Below are positions 6,776 to 10,741 of a stretch of 10,741 nucleotides of DNA, one piece after another. A program made the translations under genes and the position numbers. The first letter of the stretch is position 1; every line of letters starts with the position of its first letter. The stretch covers positions 1 through 10,741 of the forward strand of contig CALJTY010000001.1 of assembly GCA_937975915.1 (NCBI GenBank), written 5' to 3'. This DNA comes from an uncultured Acidimicrobiaceae bacterium. Its GTDB lineage: Bacteria; Actinomycetota; Acidimicrobiia; Acidimicrobiales; RAAP-2. The notes beneath the pieces are model-generated. The model searched no databases, was not told the DNA's origin, and saw nothing but the letters and a program-made list of their open reading frames with translations.

Positions 6776-8162
6776 GGCTCTCTCCCTCTGTACGCTCAGG
6801 GCGTACTTTCCAAAAATAATTATGAATTCCATTACTTGAATGAATTTTTCTAAACGAAGGTTGCAACTTCTCTCCGACCTGAATTTCGCCTGAAGGGTTG
6901 TCGGTTACTTCAGCGCTCCGACGTCCACCTCCGTTGACATCAATAACTGCGAGAATCATCGGTGGGTCGAGTGTCGGTTGCAAAAAATCAACCGTCATTG
7001 ATGCAACGGTGCCCCCGAGATCTTTCATCGAATGTTGCACGAATGTATCGATTGATCCACAATTGGAACAGACTCTGGCGGGTGGGGCGCACACCGTCTC
7101 ACACTTCAAGCAGCGTGAAGCGACTAGCCCATACTTCCAATCAGCTCTACGCCACATTGGTGGTGCAGCCGGTGCATCAGGTTCAGGTCGACGTGGGCCA
7201 CGAAGATCAATAAGTGATCTCCAGCGCAGATACCTCTCATAAGCGATTGGATGTTGCGTCTGAGCCTGCTGGCGAACAGTGTGCGATTGTTTCTTGTTTT
7301 TAATGTGGCCTGTAACTTCAAAAACAAACGCATCAGCACCATCTGCTGCATTAATAGCCAAAATTGTGTCACCAGGTTCTGACTGGTCAAGAGCATCACA
7401 AATTAAGAGTCCAAGATGAGCCGACCCAGTGAAGCCAATTAGTTTCTCAAGTTCTCCGTCTTCCCCAGAACTTTTTAAAAGTTTTCGGGCTAATGCAGCT
7501 GCACGTGGATTCGGACAACTAACAACAGTTCGTGTTGTTGACTCAAGCTTCGCAATTGCTAATGCATCCGTGGCAACTTGTGTAATTAGTTCAACATAGA
7601 TGTCAATTGAGAAACGGTCATCCCACGAAGAAATGAACGACTCACCGGGCAGGCGCCATCTATCAAGAAACTCTTCAGTTCGCGATGAACTCGAGAGAAG
7701 ACTTGCAATAAATTCGTCACCCCTACAGTCAAACATTGCGCTGCCGTCACCAACCGCAAGCTCATCAGCTGAACCTGGAGCAGAGACACGTACATCAGCA
7801 GAAATTGAAATGCCATGATTGCTTAACGCGTTCCAAAGTCCACTTGCGCCTGAACGAAGACCATGAAAATCTATCGCTCTTGTATGGCTTGGTGCACCGA
7901 TCACTTCACAAATAGATGCAGCTGGAGACTTATCTAGATACGTTGGTGTTGCAGTTGCAACATTAACTTCGCAACTTTCACTGTCTTGGAATTTTAGACA
8001 ACAAGATGCCTCAACGGACATTGTCACCGTATCTTCATCGAAATAACTAACACTTCGAGATTGTTTGGAGTTCAGTTTAAAACTTTCAGCTCCAAATTTT
8101 GTCGTCGTGAGCTTCCACGAAGGCAAATAAGCACCGTAATTACTAATCCCGTTAGCTGACAT
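6768..8162 (-). CDS. HMG-CoA synthase-like thiolase-fold protein fused to zinc-ribbon/OB-fold (DUF35) domain
   Basis: This 464-residue protein has two parts. Residues 1 to about 310 look like the HMG-CoA synthase/KAS III thiolase fold: ISNYGAYLPSWKL at the start, then VSYFDEDTVTMSVEA, ATPTYLDKSPAAS and APGSADELAVGDGSA. Where the family has its nucleophilic cysteine (the AACSG-like turn), this protein reads FHGLRSGASGL with Arg103, so condensation by the usual mechanism is not expected. The C-terminal part carries a zinc ribbon with Cys351, Cys354, Cys365 and Cys368, followed by an OB-fold strand set (GGTVASMTVDF, PPMILAVIDVNGGG), the acyl-CoA-binding DUF35 module. In archaea a thiolase, DUF35 protein and HMG-CoA synthase form one complex; here two of these are fused and the thiolase gene overlaps by 8 nt. 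ATG 8162 gives the family-like start and lies inside the nitroreductase end. The longer frame to 8246 has an atypical N-terminus. Confidence 0.85.
   Translation of the reverse strand: MSANGISNYGAYLPSWKLTTTKFGAESFKLNSKQSRSVSYFDEDTVTMSVEASCCLKFQDSESCEVNVATATPTYLDKSPAASICEVIGAPSHTRAIDFHGLRSGASGLWNALSNHGISISADVRVSAPGSADELAVGDGSAMFDCRGDEFIASLLSSSSRTEEFLDRWRLPGESFISSWDDRFSIDIYVELITQVATDALAIAKLESTTRTVVSCPNPRAAALARKLLKSSGEDGELEKLIGFTGSAHLGLLICDALDQSEPGDTILAINAADGADAFVFEVTGHIKNKKQSHTVRQQAQTQHPIAYERYLRWRSLIDLRGPRRPEPDAPAAPPMWRRADWKYGLVASRCLKCETVCAPPARVCSNCGSIDTFVQHSMKDLGGTVASMTVDFLQPTLDPPMILAVIDVNGGGRRSAEVTDNPSGEIQVGEKLQPSFRKIHSSNGIHNYFWKVRPERTEGESHG
6782..6787 (-). promoter_or_regulatory. Ribosome binding site of the thiolase gene
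   Basis: AGGGAG six bases before the ATG at 6775, within the last codons of the DUF35-fusion gene. It decides the start in favour of MANHGMRDRVAIV over the upstream ATG at 6832. Confidence 0.6.
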
Positions 8163-8838
8163 TTTTATTCCACCCATTCCAGTAGATAACCGATTTAATA
8201 CTTTTTCGTGCAACTGGCCTAAAGTTCGTTCCAATCGTGTAGGCAATAGGCATAAGGCAACATTGCGTAACCTCTAGAGGGATGTCGAGAAGTGAAGCAA
8301 CTTTTGCCTCTTGATTCAAATGAAGTGTTGTGATAACCGACCCAAGCCCTCTTGAGCGAAGAGCCAGATTAAATGACCAAACCGCAGGGAAGATTGACCC
8401 GTAGAGCGCAGCGGCAGTTCCATGTTGTGCCCCACGTTGTGGGTTTGGTCTAGTAGCACATGCCACCAAAATCCATGGTGCTCTCCCGATGTTCTTTGCA
8501 AGGTACTTAGCGTCATCGAGCATCCTTTCTGTTGATGAGTTCCAATCAGCTAGCCGGCCAGATGCAACTTCCGCGTTGCTACCGTATTCTGCAATTGGAT
8601 TTGCTACGTAAGTGTTGAAACAATCTTCATAAATAATTCCTAGTAATTTTTTTATCTCAAGATCATCAACGAAAATGAATTTCCAATCTTGCGCGTTCCC
8701 GCCAGTCGGTGCCTGAAGCGCAAGCGTTGCGCACTCTTCTATTAGTTCTTTTGCTACTGGTCTTTCAAAATCAAGTCTTCTACGAACAGCCCTCGTTGTC
8801 GTGATGACTTCATCAAAGTTTTCAATTTTGAATGTCAT
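8152..8838 (-). CDS. Nitroreductase family FMN-dependent oxidoreductase
   Basis: A complete 228-residue member of the nitroreductase/flavin reductase family. TTTRAVRRRLDF (13-24) holds the arginines that bind FMN phosphate, and APTGGNAQDWKF (43-54) is the second FMN-binding turn. The middle contains APWILVACATRP and the helix LYGSIFPAVWSFNLALRSRGLGSV typical of these dimeric enzymes, and the C-terminus ends in IKSVIYWNGW. Such enzymes use NAD(P)H to reduce nitro groups, quinones or activated double bonds; the natural substrate here is unknown. Its gene starts 17 nt before the ABC ATPase stop and ends 11 nt inside the HMGCS/DUF35 gene, so translation is coupled on both sides. A shortened paralog lies at 4455-4685, meaning the cluster once held two of these enzymes. 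Confidence 0.9.
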   Translation of the reverse strand: MTFKIENFDEVITTTRAVRRRLDFERPVAKELIEECATLALQAPTGGNAQDWKFIFVDDLEIKKLLGIIYEDCFNTYVANPIAEYGSNAEVASGRLADWNSSTERMLDDAKYLAKNIGRAPWILVACATRPNPQRGAQHGTAAALYGSIFPAVWSFNLALRSRGLGSVITTLHLNQEAKVASLLDIPLEVTQCCLMPIAYTIGTNFRPVARKSIKSVIYWNGWNKNVS

Positions 8839-9811
8839 AGCTACTTAATTTCCTCAGTGGGATTCGGCAGCGAAAACCAGACATTTGTGACGTTGAGGTC
8901 CAAGAGACATTCTCTGCAAAACAACCAGGCTCGCTGTAGGAGCATCTATCTGCAAAGTTGCATCCAACATTTTCAAGCCCAATTTTTGGGGCTGAACCTG
9001 GAATGCCCTTTAATGGACCAGTCACATCCCAGCTCGGAACTGATGCAATCAATGCTTTTGTGTAGGGATGATTTGGCATTTCCAGAACATCGGAGACAGG
9101 TCCAATTTCAACCGCTTCACTCGCGTACATCACCATCACACGGTCGCAAAGTTCAGATGCTAGTAAAAGATCATGAGTGATGAATAACAGACTTGTTTTT
9201 CCGTCACGAACAAGTTCCCGAAGCAAATGAACGACTTCAGCTTGTGTAGTCACATCAAGTGCCGTTGTGCACTCGTCCGCTATGACCAAACTTGGACTCG
9301 TCACAATTGCGATGGCAATGGCAACACGTTGGCGTTGCCCTCCTGATAATTGATGAGGGAATGAATTTAATACTCGATCAGGATCATCTATTTCCATCCG
9401 TTGAAGAATCTCGTGCATTACTGCTTTGATATCTTCCTTGGTAATTTCAGGTCGATTGACTCGAAGCACTTCTTTAATTTGAGCTTTGACCTTCATAAGT
9501 GGATTAAGTGATCGACCTGCATCTTGAAAAACCATTCCAATTTTTTTGCCACGAATTGTATTAGCCAGATCAACTTTGTCGGAAATTATGACTTCATCAT
9601 CAAACGAACATTCGCCTGCGCTGACTCGAAGATTCTTATCGAGAAGTCCTACTAAAGCACGAGCCAAAGTAGTTTTGCCACTTCCTGATTCGCCAACAAT
9701 CCCGATGATCTCACCTTGGCCAATCGAAAGGTGGATGTCATCGATTATTCGTTGCTGGCCTGTACTCGTAGCAGCATCTACGGTCAGTCCTTTTATCTCA
9801 AGAAGTGACAT
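8822..9811 (-). CDS. DppD/OppD-type ABC transporter ATP-binding protein
   Basis: A 329-residue ATPase of the peptide/nickel ABC importer family, cytoplasmic and partnered with DppB/DppC-type permeases. Walker A GESGSGKT is at 40-47, the Q-loop glutamine at 96, signature LSGGQRQR at 155-162, Walker B LVIADE at 175-180 and the switch His213 in ITHD. The residue after Walker B is Cys181 (ADECTTALD) where Pro is usual. The C-terminal oligopeptide domain has Cys284, Cys290, Cys297 and Cys315, the pattern proposed to bind an iron-sulfur cluster in DppD-type ATPases. The gene starts one base after the permease stop (TGATATG), with AGGA upstream. The expected second ATPase (DppF type) does not follow; the nitroreductase does. 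Peptide specificity should not be assumed. Confidence 0.92.
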   Translation of the reverse strand: MSLLEIKGLTVDAATSTGQQRIIDDIHLSIGQGEIIGIVGESGSGKTTLARALVGLLDKNLRVSAGECSFDDEVIISDKVDLANTIRGKKIGMVFQDAGRSLNPLMKVKAQIKEVLRVNRPEITKEDIKAVMHEILQRMEIDDPDRVLNSFPHQLSGGQRQRVAIAIAIVTSPSLVIADECTTALDVTTQAEVVHLLRELVRDGKTSLLFITHDLLLASELCDRVMVMYASEAVEIGPVSDVLEMPNHPYTKALIASVPSWDVTGPLKGIPGSAPKIGLENVGCNFADRCSYSEPGCFAENVSWTSTSQMSGFRCRIPLRKLSSYDIQN

Positions 9812-9812
9812 A

Positions 9813-10703
9813 TCAACGGTTCCTATATCTAGGATCGAAACGGGAGATTAGCTCATCACCCAAAAGGTTTACAAGTAAAACGAAAACACTGATCATTATT
9901 CCCGGCCATGCAGCAATCCACCACGCAGTTCCAATTTGGCTCTGACCTGATGCAAGAATTGATCCCCAACTAAGGCCAGGCGCAGTAACTCCAAGGCCCA
10001 GGAAGTCAATAGCGCTTTCTATAAGAATCGCGGCTCCAATCCCTAGTGTTGAAAGAACTACAACTGTTCCAAAGAGATTGGGGAGAATATGTTTCAAAAG
10101 AATTCTTGTTCGAGTAACTCCTGCTGATCTAAGGCTCATTACAAATGGACGTTCTCGAAGCGAGAGAGCTTCTGAGCGTATTACTCGAGCAAAGAAGGGC
10201 CACGTTGTGAGTGCTAGGACGGTAAGAATGACACCAACCGAGTGGCCACGTGATGCGATGACGGCAAGCGCCACAAGAATAAACGGTAGAGATAGCTGAG
10301 CATCAATTAAACGTGCGATTACCGTGTCGACAATCCCACGGCTAAATCCAGCAACAAGACCCAGCAAGATTCCAGGTAGCGCACCACCAAGCATCCCAAC
10401 TAAACCAATAAAAATAGTCGTTCTGCCACCAAAAATAAGTTCAGATAATAAATCTTGACCTAAGTTGCTTGTCCCAAGTGGATGAGTCATACTTCCACCA
10501 TGCATAAAAAACGGTGGAAGAACTGTAGACGATAGATCAAGATTGTTCGGGTCACTTAGTGGAAGTAGCGATGCAAAAACACAAGTTAACGTAATTAAAA
10601 TCAATGGAGCACTAATCCAAAAGATTGCAGTTTTGTACCACTTTTTATTTTTAGATTTTGCAAGGAGCAAATCTGAATTGTTTGTTTCAAAAGAAATGGT
10701 CAT
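9813..10703 (-). CDS. DppC/OppC-type ABC transporter permease
   Basis: A 296-residue inner-membrane permease. After a polar N-terminus with basic residues before the membrane (KSKNKKWYK), a first membrane segment spans about 25-47. The typical periplasmic motif HPLGTSNLGQDLLSELIFGGR (74-94) follows, then further segments near 97-121, 138-168, 210-235 and 262-283. The EAA coupling loop is seen as EALSLRERPFVMS...SAGVTRTRILLKHILPN (178-209), with Gly195. FLGLGVTAPGLSWGSIL (234-250) is another strong DppC signature. It would pair with the DppB-type permease whose end is just upstream and with the ATPase downstream. ATG overlaps the DppB stop (ATGA), with AGGG upstream for ribosome binding. Substrate is unknown; the catabolic neighbours hint at import of an acid or amide linked to this pathway. 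Confidence 0.92.
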   Translation of the reverse strand: MTISFETNNSDLLLAKSKNKKWYKTAIFWISAPLILITLTCVFASLLPLSDPNNLDLSSTVLPPFFMHGGSMTHPLGTSNLGQDLLSELIFGGRTTIFIGLVGMLGGALPGILLGLVAGFSRGIVDTVIARLIDAQLSLPFILVALAVIASRGHSVGVILTVLALTTWPFFARVIRSEALSLRERPFVMSLRSAGVTRTRILLKHILPNLFGTVVVLSTLGIGAAILIESAIDFLGLGVTAPGLSWGSILASGQSQIGTAWWIAAWPGIMISVFVLLVNLLGDELISRFDPRYRNR

Positions 10704-10741
10704 TTTGTTGCATCCCTAATTCTTGGATCAATAATTCCGTA
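10700..10741 (-). CDS. DppB/OppB-type ABC permease, C-terminal end only
   Basis: The last 13 codons read YGIIDPRIRDATK and end in TGA at 10700-10702, overlapping the DppC start as ATGA. The 'x-D-P-R-I-R' ending is typical of DppB-type permeases, and the gene order B-C-D supports it. Only this tail is visible. Confidence 0.7.
   Translation of the reverse strand, partial: YGIIDPRIRDATK

Noticed and set aside
6776..6832. Longer thiolase N-terminus from an ATG at 6832
   Set aside because: It would add MEFIIIFGKYALSVQRERA, unlike the family and deep inside the upstream gene, while the ATG at 6775 has AGGGAG at proper spacing.
1..10741. CRISPR arrays, tRNA genes, insertion sequences or attachment sites
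   Set aside because: No regularly spaced repeats, no tRNA-like cloverleaf region and no transposase or terminal inverted repeats were seen. Almost every base is accounted for by coding sequence.

Overview
The window is one tightly packed block of genes, all on the minus strand, so it reads from right to left. Base composition looks moderate to AT-leaning by eye. The mix of GTG and TTG starts, a luciferase-like oxidoreductase, HMG-CoA-synthase/DUF35 fusions, SCP2-type thiolase and repeated AMP-forming ligases suggests an actinobacterium of fairly low GC, such as an aquatic Acidimicrobiia- or Nanopelagicales-like lineage. That placement is inference; no rRNA or tRNA is present to confirm it.

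Right part (10741 to 8822): the last 13 residues of a DppB-type permease, a complete DppC-type permease and a DppD-type ATPase of a peptide/nickel-family ABC importer. No DppF-type second ATPase follows; a nitroreductase starts inside the end of the ATPase gene.

Middle (8838 to 4455): a nitroreductase, a thiolase-fold (HMG-CoA synthase-like) protein fused to a zinc-ribbon/OB-fold DUF35 domain, an SCP2-type thiolase and an HSD17B4-like short-chain dehydrogenase. Next comes a 76-residue ORF that is a second nitroreductase with about 150 central codons missing in frame.

Left part (4450 to 1): two different AMP-forming acyl-CoA synthetases, a long crotonase-family protein lacking both usual catalytic glutamates, and the first 126 residues of a luciferase-like flavin/F420-dependent oxidoreductase that runs off the left edge. 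The only real gap is the 50 bases between the two synthetases. It holds a near-perfect 18-bp palindrome of TetR-operator type that overlaps a good -10 box, placed so that the next gene could be transcribed almost leaderless.

Elsewhere genes overlap or abut (4-nt ATGA/GTGA/TTGA overlaps, 8-, 11- and 17-nt overlaps), so this is probably one operon with an internal regulated promoter. A plausible reading is import of an organic acid or peptide-like substrate, CoA activation by the synthetases, and beta-oxidation-like steps (crotonase, dehydrogenase, thiolase/DUF35 complex) assisted by flavin enzymes. No acyl-CoA dehydrogenase is in view, and the substrate cannot be named from the sequence. The points most worth a second look are the HMGCS-like/DUF35/thiolase set with an arginine where the synthase cysteine should be, the deleted nitroreductase, the glutamate-free crotonase and the internal operator.
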